Shown: positions 5,842-14,585 of the stretch, in pieces
Layout of the letters: every line of letters begins with the position of its first letter
Numbering within the stretch: position 1 is the first letter of the stretch
Virus record (IMG/VR): IMGVR_UViG_3300037041_001257
Span: 1 to 45,090 of that record
Length of the DNA: 45,090 nucleotides
Source of the DNA: a virus
Reading direction: 5' to 3' (one strand)
Notes under the pieces: model-generated
What the model was told of the DNA's origin: nothing
Seen by the model: the letters and a program-made list of their open reading frames with translations, nothing else
Databases searched by the model: none
Position numbers and translations under genes: made by a program

Positions 5842-6477
5842 CTATGGTACGCAAGGAAGTTCAGAGATGATGCTATTGTATGCTCCCGTCGTAGCATCTT
5901 GATCTTTTGCGGGTGTCGTGGGCCAAAACCAAAAGAGATTCAGAGATGAATTTTGACTATCATGAGTGATAGGCTCAATTTCTGTCATTTTCGCCGGACA
6001 TGTTCGCTGTATTCTGACATTACTGAATTTGCTCGTATTTTTGACAATACAGTAAAAACCGTTACGATTGTAAAACTGAAACATCACATTTGAACACTCT
6101 TGACGCAAATGAACGATATTCATGATAGGTATCGCTGATGTCTCTAAATCGCTGATAGCAATGCCTTCAGATCTCCAGCTAGTCGCATCAAGCGTTCGAG
6201 CAACTGTATTAGATGGGACTGAGATGCCAGCTCTCAGAAAAGCATCAAAGCATAAATTTGCGTCTGGGGTGTCGATAAACGTATAGCTCATAGGGTAAAC
6301 ATCTTCACCAGGGGCAGCATACGTAGGTCCTGTGCCGCTAGGTGTGGTCGTGACTGTAGTCGTTGTCGATGTATCAGTAAGAGAGACGGGAGAGGGCACA
6401 GAACGCTTTTTAGGCTGATCAATACCACATGAACTAAAAAACAAACTCATAACTCCAAAAACAATTAAATTCTTCAT
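5842..6477 (-). CDS. Putative lipoprotein
   Basis: 211 residues from the ATG at 6477. The TTG 15 bases further upstream is rejected because AAAGGA lies between the two, at correct spacing for 6477. The lipoprotein signal peptide MKNLIVFGVMSLFFSSCG has a clear lipobox Cys. A Thr/Ser/Pro-rich linker (TSTTTTVTTTPSGTG) leads to a domain of about 150 residues with five further cysteines. Such linkers fit a surface-anchored protein. Possible roles are superinfection exclusion or host surface change, by analogy with other phage lipoproteins only. It is divergently oriented to the late operon and has its own terminator. Confidence 0.7.
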   Translation of the reverse strand: MKNLIVFGVMSLFFSSCGIDQPKKRSVPSPVSLTDTSTTTTVTTTPSGTGPTYAAPGEDVYPMSYTFIDTPDANLCFDAFLRAGISVPSNTVARTLDATSWRSEGIAISDLETSAIPIMNIVHLRQECSNVMFQFYNRNGFYCIVKNTSKFSNVRIQRTCPAKMTEIEPITHDSQNSSLNLFWFWPTTPAKDQDATTGAYNSIISELPCVP

Positions 6478-6587
6478 AGCAAATCCTTTCAATAAATAAT
6501 CAATTCAACTTCAGCTACCCAACTATCGGGCAAACTGTCATTTGCAAAATCTGTGACATGGTTAAGTTGTTGATTTTACAATAAAGC

Positions 6588-6617
6588 TTGTGTAAAAAAA
6601 ATAGACATGTGTATAAT
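6588..6617 (+). promoter_or_regulatory. Putative promoter for the late operon
   Basis: TTGTGT (6588-6593), an 18-base spacer and TATAAT (6612-6617). The start would fall near 6624, 27 bases before the ATG at 6651. This is why the longer reading frame beginning at 6588 is not taken as the gene start. Confidence 0.5.
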
Positions 6618-6650
6618 AAATTGACATTAACAACAAATATAGGTCATCGA

Positions 6651-7400
6651 ATGAATATAGTTAAAATAGCGATCACTCAGTTAGTAAATGACCCGAATAA
6701 CGCAAGAAAACATAATCAGAAAAATTTAAAAGCAATTAAAGGCTCTCTTGCTAAATTCGGTCAACAAAAGCCCATAGTCATTGATTCGAAGAATATCGTG
6801 ATTGCTGGTAATGGTACGCTCGAAGCTGCTAGAAGTTTAGGCTGGACGCATATAGATGCGGTAATAACGGAGCTAGATGATCTAGGCAAGATGTCATTTG
6901 CGCTTGCAGACAACAAAACATCGGAGCTAGCTGAATGGGATGACGACATCCTCAAAGAACAACTAGATTGGCTTGATAAGCAAGATTTTGATATTGGAGA
7001 TATTGGATTCGGTGATTTTAGTTTAGATGATGACGATGATAAGAGTAAAGATGATGACGATGCTTATACAAAAAAAATAAAATCTCCCGTCTATGAACCT
7101 AAGGGTGAAAAGCCACAAATAAATGAATTGTTCGATTGCTCTAAAACTAAAAAGCTTGTTGAAGAAATTGAGCAATCAAATATTCCAGACGACATAAAAG
7201 ATTTTATGATAAAATCAGCTTATCGCCATACTGTGTTTAGATACGATAAAATAGCCGAGTATTACGCCCATGCTTCAAAAGAAGTACAATGTTTAATGGA
7301 GAAGTCAGCTCTAATCATAATCGATTTTAATCAAGCAATTGAAAATGGGTTTGTCGTTTTATCAAAGGAATTGGCAAGTGAGTATGCAAATGACAATTAG
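6651..7400 (+). CDS. ParB/sulfiredoxin-fold protein
   Basis: 249 residues. The N-terminal ParB-like nuclease fold is clear: ITQLVNDPNNARKH, then QQKPIVIDSKNIVIAGNGTL with the GxGxxE/R box, then RSLGW. A strongly acidic linker (DDDDDKSKDDDD) separates it from a C-terminal region with SPVYEPKGEKPQINELFD and ERHTVF-like and ALIIIDFNQAIENGFV elements, an arrangement common in phage ParB-like genes just upstream of terminase. Proposed roles in other phages include DNA modification support, nicking or packaging assistance. It overlaps the glycosyltransferase gene by 17 bases. The fold is well supported; the activity is not. Confidence 0.85.
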   Translation: MNIVKIAITQLVNDPNNARKHNQKNLKAIKGSLAKFGQQKPIVIDSKNIVIAGNGTLEAARSLGWTHIDAVITELDDLGKMSFALADNKTSELAEWDDDILKEQLDWLDKQDFDIGDIGFGDFSLDDDDDKSKDDDDAYTKKIKSPVYEPKGEKPQINELFDCSKTKKLVEEIEQSNIPDDIKDFMIKSAYRHTVFRYDKIAEYYAHASKEVQCLMEKSALIIIDFNQAIENGFVVLSKELASEYANDN

Positions 7401-8262
7401 TAATTTAAAAGATTTTGCTGTTTTTATACTTACCAATGGCAGACCAGACAATGTCAAAACATATGCGACATTAGAAAAACATGGATATACAGGCAGAATT
7501 TATTTAATCGTCGATGACCTCGATAAAACAAAAGATCAATATATTGAAAAATACGGTGATAAAGTTGTCATTTTTGATAAAAAACAAATAGCTAAGACAT
7601 TTGATCAAGGAGACAACTTCAATGATATGAGAGCGATCATTTACGCCAGAAATGCATCATTTGAAATAGCTAAGACATTAGGGATAAAATATTTTGTAGA
7701 GTTAGACGATGATTACACAAGCTTTGATTGGCGTTTTAATGACAGGTTTGAATACATCCACGAAACCATGGGTAAACGATTAAATCATGTTTTTGAAGCA
7801 ATATTGAAATTTTTTATAAACTCAAATATTAGTTCAATTGCGCTTGCACAAGGAGGGGATTACATAGGGGGTGCGGGATCGGGTATCTGCTTTTCAAAGG
7901 GATTAATCGGGTTAAAAAGAAAATGCATGAATTCATTTTTTTGCAGCACAGACAGACCTTTTCAATTTGTAGGTCGTGTAAATGAGGACGTCAATACTTA
8001 TACACGAATGGCTAGCACGGGATTATTGATGTTTACGACAAATCAAGTATGCTTAAATCAGATCCAGACACAAGCTAACTCTGGTGGTATGACTGAAATG
8101 TATCTTGATTCTGGTACATACATAAAATCATTTTACTCAGTAATGTATCACCCCTCCTCTGTAACAGTTAAATTGATGGGATTTAAAACAAATCGATTGC
8201 ATCATTCTGTCAACTGGGAACACACAACACCTATGATATTAAGACAGTCTTTAAAGAAATAA
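7384..8262 (+). CDS. TET-associated-type glycosyltransferase (TAGT-like)
   Basis: 292 residues from the ATG at 7384, inside the end of the ParB gene; the longer frame from 7339 would overlap further without a better RBS. The GT-A pattern is visible: FILTNGRPDNVKTYATLEKH, then GRIYLIVDDLDKT, the metal-binding FVELDDDYTSFDWR, and a C-terminal LDSGTYIKSFYSVMYHPSSV followed by RLHHSVNW. I recognise these blocks from the phage family described as TET-associated glycosyltransferases, which add sugars to oxidised 5-methylcytosine and are often near ParB genes. No TET/JBP oxygenase or pyrimidine hydroxymethylase is seen here, so the acceptor is uncertain: host-made or otherwise modified bases, or protein. 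Confidence 0.75.
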   Translation: MQMTISNLKDFAVFILTNGRPDNVKTYATLEKHGYTGRIYLIVDDLDKTKDQYIEKYGDKVVIFDKKQIAKTFDQGDNFNDMRAIIYARNASFEIAKTLGIKYFVELDDDYTSFDWRFNDRFEYIHETMGKRLNHVFEAILKFFINSNISSIALAQGGDYIGGAGSGICFSKGLIGLKRKCMNSFFCSTDRPFQFVGRVNEDVNTYTRMASTGLLMFTTNQVCLNQIQTQANSGGMTEMYLDSGTYIKSFYSVMYHPSSVTVKLMGFKTNRLHHSVNWEHTTPMILRQSLKK

Positions 8263-8282
8263 CAACTGGAATGGAGTAAACA

Positions 8283-8684
8283 ATGTATAAATACAAAACT
8301 AACTCAAAATCAAATAGAGGCAGACCAAAGATTGAAATTGATTGGGAGCATTTTGATAAATTATGTTTCCTTCAATGCACACAATTAGAAATAGCATCGT
8401 TTTTTAGTTGCACAATCGAGACCCTTGAAAATCGTTGTAAAGCTGAAAAAGGCATGAATTATTTAGAGTATTACAAGACAAAAGCAGTAAATGGTAAAAT
8501 ATCTTTACGACGAAAAGCGTTCCAACTTATCGAAAAAGGTAACCCATCTGTAATCATCTTTGCTCTTAAAAATATGGTCGGATGGTCTGATAAAATGGTG
8601 TCAGAATTCAAAGGTGAAGTATCTGAATCAGCTCCCGTAGTCAACTTTATAACCAAAAGCCAAAATGACAAAAAATCAAAATAG
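8283..8684 (+). CDS. Terminase small subunit
   Basis: 133 residues. The order is typical: a basic N-terminus with GRPKIEIDWEHFDKLC, a helix-turn-helix CTQLEIASFFSCTIETLENR, then NPSVIIFALKNMVGWSDKM. It should bind the packaging site on phage DNA and load the large subunit. TGGAATGGAG lies upstream of the ATG. It overlaps the large-subunit gene by 20 bases. Confidence 0.85.
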   Translation: MYKYKTNSKSNRGRPKIEIDWEHFDKLCFLQCTQLEIASFFSCTIETLENRCKAEKGMNYLEYYKTKAVNGKISLRRKAFQLIEKGNPSVIIFALKNMVGWSDKMVSEFKGEVSESAPVVNFITKSQNDKKSK

Positions 8685-9867
8685 CATTATTGTTCCCGAT
8701 GCATTCGCTGATTTGTCAGACGATTATCGATACTACGTATACTATGGTGGACGTGGTTCGAGCAAATCACATAGCATAGCTAGATATCTCATTTGTCAGG
8801 CTCTCAGTAAAACAACTAAAATACTGTGCGGTAGAGAGCTACAAAACTCGATCTTAGAATCCGTTTACTCTCTGCTTAAGGGTATCATATACGAGTACAG
8901 TCTTGAGAAGTGGTTTTACATAAAAAACGCAACAATCGAATGCTCATGTAACGATAGTGTGTTCATTTTCAAGGGACTTGCTCATAATATTGAATCAGTC
9001 AAATCAACTGAAGGCATCGACATATGTTGGATTGAAGAGGCTGACAAGGTATCTCAGAATTCATGGGACACGCTGATACCTACAATACGCAAGCCTAACA
9101 GTAAAATCATCATATCGTTTAACCCTACTCATGAGGATGACCCCGTCTATCAAATGTTTGTTGTTACAGGACAACCAGACATGGTTATCAGAAAAGTAAA
9201 CTATGACGATAACCCATATTTCCCTGAAGTATTGCGTAAAGAGATGTTGCATCTTAAAGCAACCGACTATGAAAAATATCTACACGTATGGGAAGGTGAG
9301 CTAAGAACAGTATCGGACGCACAAGTTTTTAAAGGTAAATATGTAGTAGAGGAGTTTAGTTCTGAGGGTGTTGAAGCATACTATCACGGGATGGACTTTG
9401 GCTTTGCGAATGATCCAAGCACAGTGGTAAGATGCTTTATACGGGATCAGAGGCTCTATATCGATGCTGAGGCATATGGATATCATATCGAGATAAACGA
9501 TCTTGGGAAGTTGATTAGGAAGGCTATAGCTAATAAACACTACAAAATCAAAGCAGATTGCGCTAGGCCAGAGACTATCAGCTATCTCAAGAATGAAGGC
9601 TGGAATATCGAAGGCGCAAAGAAATGGCCTGAATCTGTAGCAGAGGGAATTGAATTTCTAAGAGGATTTGAAAAGATTGTTATTCATCCCTCATGCGTTC
9701 ATGCTATTGAAGAATTTAAACGATATTCATTCAAAATAGATAAACGAACAAATGATATTTTGCCGATTGTGATTGACGACTACAACCATGTCATTGATGC
9801 GGTGCGGTATGCGCTCGATACTCTAATCAAACATAAAAAATCTATATTTGATGAAGGTGTTATGTAA
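8665..9867 (+). CDS. terL: Terminase large subunit
   Basis: 400 residues, PBSX/Terminase_3-type. Walker A is GGRGSSKS (28-35), Walker B is IDICWIEEAD (about 117-126), followed by SFNPTHEDDPVY. The C-terminal nuclease domain starts with the GMDFGFANDP strand and ends with DYNHVIDAVRYALD, supplying the acidic metal ligands. It powers DNA translocation into the prohead and cuts the concatemer. Full length for the family. Confidence 0.95.
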   Translation: MTKNQNSIIVPDAFADLSDDYRYYVYYGGRGSSKSHSIARYLICQALSKTTKILCGRELQNSILESVYSLLKGIIYEYSLEKWFYIKNATIECSCNDSVFIFKGLAHNIESVKSTEGIDICWIEEADKVSQNSWDTLIPTIRKPNSKIIISFNPTHEDDPVYQMFVVTGQPDMVIRKVNYDDNPYFPEVLRKEMLHLKATDYEKYLHVWEGELRTVSDAQVFKGKYVVEEFSSEGVEAYYHGMDFGFANDPSTVVRCFIRDQRLYIDAEAYGYHIEINDLGKLIRKAIANKHYKIKADCARPETISYLKNEGWNIEGAKKWPESVAEGIEFLRGFEKIVIHPSCVHAIEEFKRYSFKIDKRTNDILPIVIDDYNHVIDAVRYALDTLIKHKKSIFDEGVM

Positions 9868-9899
9868 TATGATATATAGGTTTTAAAAAGGGGAAAAAT

Positions 9900-11246
9900 A
9901 TGAAGGATGATTTACAAACCAATTCAATGATGGATTTCACGCAATCGCTAGGCGCAAATTTAAGCCAATCGGATGCGCTAAGTTTTAATAACAGGTTTCA
10001 CGCAATCACTTTAAATCGTGCTTTATTGTCTCAGACATACTTGGAGCATGGCATCATTCAAGTTGTCATTGATCAGCCTATTGACGATGCATTTCGTGGT
10101 GGGATCATTATCAAATGTCCTGAGATATCAGCCGATGACATCAAGGATTTGGACGCATATTTATCAAAAGAGCAAGTGCTCGAAACCTACGCACAGGCGC
10201 TTAAATGGGCCAGACTTTATGGTGGATCGGGTATCATCATAAATGCGGGTCAAGATCTAACAAAGCCTCTCAATATCAATTCGATAAAAGAGACAACACA
10301 AATTGAATTCTATGCTGCCGATAGATGGGAGCTTTCCTACTCGCCTTCTGGAATGTCAACACTCGATCAATTTAAAGAGCATGACACAATCAATTGCCCA
10401 TACAATTATTATGGTCACAGCATAAATGAAGGCAACATAATTAAGCTTAAAAATAAGGATGCGCCTTCACTCATAAGAGGTCAATTTGGTGGTTGGGGAG
10501 TATCAGAGTTAGAGAAAATTATGCGCTCGTACAATCAATATCTAAAGCATCAAAATGTTACATATGAATTACTGGATGAATCTAAAATTGACATCTTCAA
10601 ATTGAATGGATTCAATAGTGCAATTGCAACACGAGACGGCGCACAAAAAACAGCCGCACGAGTATCGCTTGCAGCTAAAATAAAGAACTATCAGAATGCA
10701 CTTGTTATGGATATTGAGGATGAATATGAGCAAAAGACATTAGGCTTTGCTGGACTGTCAGAGATACTAACACAGATAAGAATCGGTCTTGCATGTGATC
10801 TTAGAATGCCTATGACAAAGCTATTCGGACTATCTGCCTCTGGATTTTCGAGCGGTGAAGATGATATCGAAAACTACAATGCTATGATTGAATCTGATGT
10901 ACGATCAAAATGTAAAACAGGACTAATCAAGATACTCAATATTGCGTGTCAAAAAGTTTTGGGACATATACCAGAAAATATCACATTTGATTTTAAACCG
11001 CTTCGCATCATGACCAATCAGCAAGAATCAATGGTCAAGACAGATGCATTGAATCGTATTACTACAGCCGTGAATAGCGGGCTTTGCACAAGTGAAAAGG
11101 CTGTCGAGCTAGTGAACAGTGAAAAGATATTCTCAATCGATCTAGAAGAAAATGAAGCGATCTCCCTTGAGGATCTCAAAGCAATGGGTGTTGATCAAAT
11201 GGAACAAGCAACACCTGCTAAGGGATCTGGAAAAGGTACAGTATAA
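9900..11246 (+). CDS. Portal protein (DUF1073-type)
   Basis: 448 residues. The N-terminal MVDQPxDD-like block (VVIDQPIDDAFRGGIIIKCP), the central WARLYGGSGIIINAGQ and WGVSELEKIMR, and the C-terminal LGFAGLSEILTQIRIGLA followed by MPMTKLFGLSASGFSSGEDD are hallmarks of DUF1073 portals. Twelve copies should form the portal ring at the head vertex. It follows the terminase gene with AAAAAGGGG as RBS. Its last codons overlap a TATAAT sequence of unclear importance. Confidence 0.9.
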   Translation: MKDDLQTNSMMDFTQSLGANLSQSDALSFNNRFHAITLNRALLSQTYLEHGIIQVVIDQPIDDAFRGGIIIKCPEISADDIKDLDAYLSKEQVLETYAQALKWARLYGGSGIIINAGQDLTKPLNINSIKETTQIEFYAADRWELSYSPSGMSTLDQFKEHDTINCPYNYYGHSINEGNIIKLKNKDAPSLIRGQFGGWGVSELEKIMRSYNQYLKHQNVTYELLDESKIDIFKLNGFNSAIATRDGAQKTAARVSLAAKIKNYQNALVMDIEDEYEQKTLGFAGLSEILTQIRIGLACDLRMPMTKLFGLSASGFSSGEDDIENYNAMIESDVRSKCKTGLIKILNIACQKVLGHIPENITFDFKPLRIMTNQQESMVKTDALNRITTAVNSGLCTSEKAVELVNSEKIFSIDLEENEAISLEDLKAMGVDQMEQATPAKGSGKGTV

Positions 11247-11266
11247 TTTATAATCATGGGGAATTT

Positions 11267-12262
11267 ATGAAGCGTGTTTTAGTTACTGGTAGTGCTGGAT
11301 TTGTTGGGGCTCATTTAGTTGAACATATTATTATCAATACAGACTGGGATATTGTTGGTATCGACAGCTTTAGACATCGTGGCGATTCATTGCGAATATA
11401 TCAAGACCACAATAGATATAAAATATTTGCGCATGATTTAACGACACCAATATCAGATAGGCTAATAGAAAAAATAGGACACGTCGATTATATAATAAAT
11501 GTAGCCTCTGAATCACATGTTGATAGATCAATAATAGATCCGACATCATTCATAAGCAATAATGTTAATTTAGCTGTTAACATGCTCGACTATGCAAGAA
11601 AAATAAAGCCTGAAATATTTATCCAAATATCAACTGATGAGGTTTACGGAGCTGCATTGAATGGTCACAATCATAGCGAATGGGAAGCTATTCTCCCTAG
11701 CAATCCTTATTCAGCAAGTAAAGCCTCTCAGGAAGCGATTGCGATATCATACTGGAGGACATTTGGGGTTCCTTTGATCATTACAAATACCATGAACATG
11801 TTTGGAGAACGGCAGGATAGGGAGAAGTTTATCCCCATGGTTATCAAAAAGGTGCTGAATAAAGAGGTCGTCACGATTCACGGTAGCGAAAAATTTGTTG
11901 GTACAAGATATTATCTTCATGCAAGGAATCATGCCGACGCTCTTTTGTTTTTGATCAATAAGGGCGGGTTAACTCAATATCAAGATTCAATGCAAGAAAT
12001 TATCAAACCAGACAGATATAACATTGTAGGCAACATTGAAGTTAACAATTTTGATATGGCAATAAAAATTGCTGAATATGTAGGTGAAGAACTAAGATAT
12101 GAATTTTTAGATTTCCATTCTGCAAGGCCAGGACATGATCGCAGGTATGCGCTTGATGGGAACAAAATTAAAAAGCTAGGTTGGAATGCTCCCATTGATT
12201 TTTATAACTCACTAAACAGAACTGTCAAATGGACTTTAAATCATCCGGAATGGCTTTTATGA
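11267..12262 (+). CDS. dTDP-glucose 4,6-dehydratase-like SDR (RmlB-like)
   Basis: 331 residues, extended short-chain dehydrogenase. The NAD-binding motif is GSAGFVG (8-14), the adenosine-ribose Asp is in GIDSF (about 33), and INVASESHVDRS follows. The dehydratase active site STDEVYG (Thr123, Asp124, Glu125) and YSASK (Tyr148, Lys152) are intact. Asp-Glu after Thr is typical of RmlB-like dehydratases rather than plain epimerases. It should make a 4-keto-6-deoxy nucleotide sugar from a nucleotide-glucose. It lies between the portal and MuF genes and overlaps MuF by four bases, so it is expressed with the head genes and probably feeds the phage glycosyltransferases. Confidence 0.9.
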   Translation: MKRVLVTGSAGFVGAHLVEHIIINTDWDIVGIDSFRHRGDSLRIYQDHNRYKIFAHDLTTPISDRLIEKIGHVDYIINVASESHVDRSIIDPTSFISNNVNLAVNMLDYARKIKPEIFIQISTDEVYGAALNGHNHSEWEAILPSNPYSASKASQEAIAISYWRTFGVPLIITNTMNMFGERQDREKFIPMVIKKVLNKEVVTIHGSEKFVGTRYYLHARNHADALLFLINKGGLTQYQDSMQEIIKPDRYNIVGNIEVNNFDMAIKIAEYVGEELRYEFLDFHSARPGHDRRYALDGNKIKKLGWNAPIDFYNSLNRTVKWTLNHPEWLL

Positions 12263-13263
12263 AAAAGAAAATACTACAGCCAATTGTTTATAAAGATTCA
12301 TGGCATGATGAGCTAGCCACGTATCTTTTAAAGGTCATATTCAAGGCAGTATTCGAACCTTTGATTGATATCACAGCCGAGCGATTAGATAACGCAAAAG
12401 ACACGATACTCGAACGCTATCTAAAAGACGGGAAGATTCAGTACAAAGATGGTAAATTCAAAGGGCAACTATCGGCCTCGATATCAAAAGAGATAAAAGC
12501 ACTTGGTGGTAAATTTGAGCATGGTAATTGGTCTTTGCCAGAACATAAAATGCCATTCGTTTTAAAGAGGGCAGTACAGTACAATATAAATTCAATGAAG
12601 GCTCTCAGTGGAAACCTTACAAAAAAGCTTGAAGAAATGACTGGCAAGACATCTTCATTTGTAAAGAACATGACAATCCAAAGCATGGGTGTAACTAATC
12701 TAGATCGGGTTTCAAAAGAGTTTAAGACGATACTTCGCAAGAATGTTGGTGTAGCTCCTCAACTCAGTGTTGTCGGTCTTGAGACTATCAGCAAAGATTA
12801 TCTCACTACAATTGATCTACCCATTCGCAAAAAATTGTTACATGAATATGAAAAACAAACTAAAGTAGTTCTAGAAAATTTTGAACAAGAGATAGTAGAA
12901 AAGCTAAGAGCTGATATCAGTGATATGATACTTGCAGGGCAGTCAAGGGTAGACCTTCGCAATGCAATTAAAAGACGCCTTAAGATCAGTGACGCACGAT
13001 GTAAATTCATCGCTAGGCAAGAGACAGCTTTATTAGTCACGACATTCAATAAATCGCAATGTCAACAAAATGGAATTGAAAAATATAAGTGGCAGACTGT
13101 AGGCGATCATAAAGTTAGAAAACGTCATGTTGATTTGAACGGGGATGTAATTAGTTGGGATAGTCCTCCACTTGTATCAGAGAAGGGACAACCAGATAGA
13201 TTTGCTCATGCGGGTATGGATTTCAATTGTCGCTGTGTTCCATGCCCTATAATCGAATGGTAA
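12259..13263 (+). CDS. MuF-type head morphogenesis protein (SPP1 gp7-like)
   Basis: 334 residues from the ATG at 12259, which overlaps the dehydratase stop as ATGA; an in-frame ATG at 12229 would give an unnecessary extension. The C-terminal MuF domain is clear: ARQETALLVTTFNKSQCQQ, then YKWQTVGDHKVRKRHVDLNG and FAHAGMDFNCRC. The preceding region is helical. It is a minor head protein linked to the portal, possibly injected with DNA in related phages. Confidence 0.88.
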   Translation: MKKKILQPIVYKDSWHDELATYLLKVIFKAVFEPLIDITAERLDNAKDTILERYLKDGKIQYKDGKFKGQLSASISKEIKALGGKFEHGNWSLPEHKMPFVLKRAVQYNINSMKALSGNLTKKLEEMTGKTSSFVKNMTIQSMGVTNLDRVSKEFKTILRKNVGVAPQLSVVGLETISKDYLTTIDLPIRKKLLHEYEKQTKVVLENFEQEIVEKLRADISDMILAGQSRVDLRNAIKRRLKISDARCKFIARQETALLVTTFNKSQCQQNGIEKYKWQTVGDHKVRKRHVDLNGDVISWDSPPLVSEKGQPDRFAHAGMDFNCRCVPCPIIEW

Positions 13264-13273
13264 AGGTGATATC

Positions 13274-13816
13274 ATGCATCAAGCCTCTATGGATTTCATG
13301 GAAATGGTTAAAAGAACTTTTCCACAGTATTTTAAAGATCATAAATTTGTACTTGATGTTGGATCTCAGGATATCAACGGGACTAATAAGTATCTATTTG
13401 ATAATTGTTCTTATATCGGTCTTGATTTAGGGACTGGTAAAAATGTTGACATTGTCGCTCATGTGGCAGACTTCGAGCCTTGTGAATATGATGAGGATAA
13501 GCAATTCGACACAATAATAAGTAGTAATGCTTTTGAACATGATAGCCGCTATCTTGAATCGATGATTGCTATTGTCATGCGCTTATTAAAACCTAAAGGT
13601 CTATTTGCATTCTCATGCGCTTCGGCGGGTACTCCCGAACATGGAACAGTTAAAGAATGGCCTGGTCATAGTCCGCATACTAATGATCATTATAAAAACT
13701 TAACCGAATCAGATATCAGAGAAGCTTTAGACTTCGATGAGCACTTTGAAATATACTTATTTCATGTTCAAGGTGTTGACCTACAATTCTGGGGGATTAA
13801 AAAAGATGAAAATTGA
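13274..13816 (+). CDS. SAM-dependent methyltransferase 1
   Basis: 180 residues, class I Rossmann methyltransferase. Motif I is degenerate but positioned correctly (VLDVGSQDING), followed by YIGLDLGTGKNVDIVA with the acidic ribose-binding residue, then FDTIISSNAFEHD and MRLLKPKGLFAFSCAS. It resembles Methyltransf_11-type enzymes that act on small molecules, lipids or sugars. No DNA-methylase DPPY/NPPY motif is present. AAAGGTGAT precedes the ATG. It overlaps the next methyltransferase gene by 11 bases. With the dehydratase, it could modify a deoxysugar. Confidence 0.8.
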   Translation: MHQASMDFMEMVKRTFPQYFKDHKFVLDVGSQDINGTNKYLFDNCSYIGLDLGTGKNVDIVAHVADFEPCEYDEDKQFDTIISSNAFEHDSRYLESMIAIVMRLLKPKGLFAFSCASAGTPEHGTVKEWPGHSPHTNDHYKNLTESDIREALDFDEHFEIYLFHVQGVDLQFWGIKKDEN

Positions 13817-14252
13817 TTTAGGATGCGGTCGCAGAAAAAAACAAGGTTACTTTGGGATCGATTGTCAAGCATTAGAAGGTGTCGATCTAGTGTGTGATTG
13901 CAATCAAGTGATCCCGCTTGATGATAGTATCGCGGATGAGATTCACGCAGCCGATTTTTTAGAGCATATTAACAATGATAAACGCATTCATATCATGACT
14001 GAGATTTGGAGACTTCTTAAGCCAGGAGGCATATTCATGTCTCAGACCCCTAGCACAGACGGGAGAGGGGCTTTTCAAGATCCAACACACTATTCGTTTT
14101 GGAATCAAAACAGCTTCGCATACTATGCTTGTGACATCCACAGAGCACTATATGACATCAAACCAAAATTTGAGATATTGAGCCTTGCAACAACTGGAAT
14201 GACGAATGATGAAATATGTTGGGTTATGGCTGTACTAAGAGCCGTCAAATAG
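13806..14252 (+). CDS. SAM-dependent methyltransferase 2
   Basis: 148 residues from the ATG at 13806, preceded by GGGGGA; the longer frame from 13737 is rejected. Motif I is KIDLGCGRRKKQGYFGID, followed by EIHAADFLEHINND and MTEIWRLLKPGGIFMSQTPS, typical of Methyltransf_11/Methyltransf_23-like proteins commonly found among polysaccharide genes. HYSFWNQNSFAYY fits substrate-contact loops of that group. The pairing with methyltransferase 1 suggests related substrates. Confidence 0.82.
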   Translation: MKIDLGCGRRKKQGYFGIDCQALEGVDLVCDCNQVIPLDDSIADEIHAADFLEHINNDKRIHIMTEIWRLLKPGGIFMSQTPSTDGRGAFQDPTHYSFWNQNSFAYYACDIHRALYDIKPKFEILSLATTGMTNDEICWVMAVLRAVK

Positions 14253-14262
14253 GGGGTTAACT

Positions 14263-14583
14263 ATGAAAAGACTATTATGTATCGGAATGCTTTTACTCTC
14301 TGCTAACAGCAATGCAGCTACGTATTGTACCTGTGCTCGTTATGAATCAGAGACACGATTCGATGGGCCTGTAGGGTTAACAGGTAATAGCGGTAAATCA
14401 ACATTCTTCGGTGTCAATAATACATACTCTGAGAATATTGGTACATATTCGTTTAAGACTGATATCGAATTAGTCATTGAATTTCCAGGTGAACAACGAC
14501 ATTTTTGTACAAAAGTATCACCGCTTAATTGGGATTGTAAAAGAGGCAGAAATCTTCGCTATTCACTCGTGTGTGAGTTTTAA
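14263..14583 (+). CDS. Small secreted cysteine-containing protein
   Basis: 106 residues. The signal peptide MKRLLCIGMLLLSANSNA is followed by a mature domain of about 88 residues with CTC near its start and three further cysteines (FCTK, WDCKRG, LVCEF), so disulfides in the periplasm are likely. GGGGG lies upstream of the ATG. It sits between methyltransferase and glycosyltransferase genes in the late operon, an odd place for an exported protein. Family not recognised. Confidence 0.7.
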   Translation: MKRLLCIGMLLLSANSNAATYCTCARYESETRFDGPVGLTGNSGKSTFFGVNNTYSENIGTYSFKTDIELVIEFPGEQRHFCTKVSPLNWDCKRGRNLRYSLVCEF

Positions 14584-14585
14584 AT

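Noticed and set aside
11236-11256. TATAAT-like sequences at the portal stop as an internal promoter for the dehydratase
   Set aside because: No -35 hexamer at proper spacing; the TATAA arises from the stop codon context.
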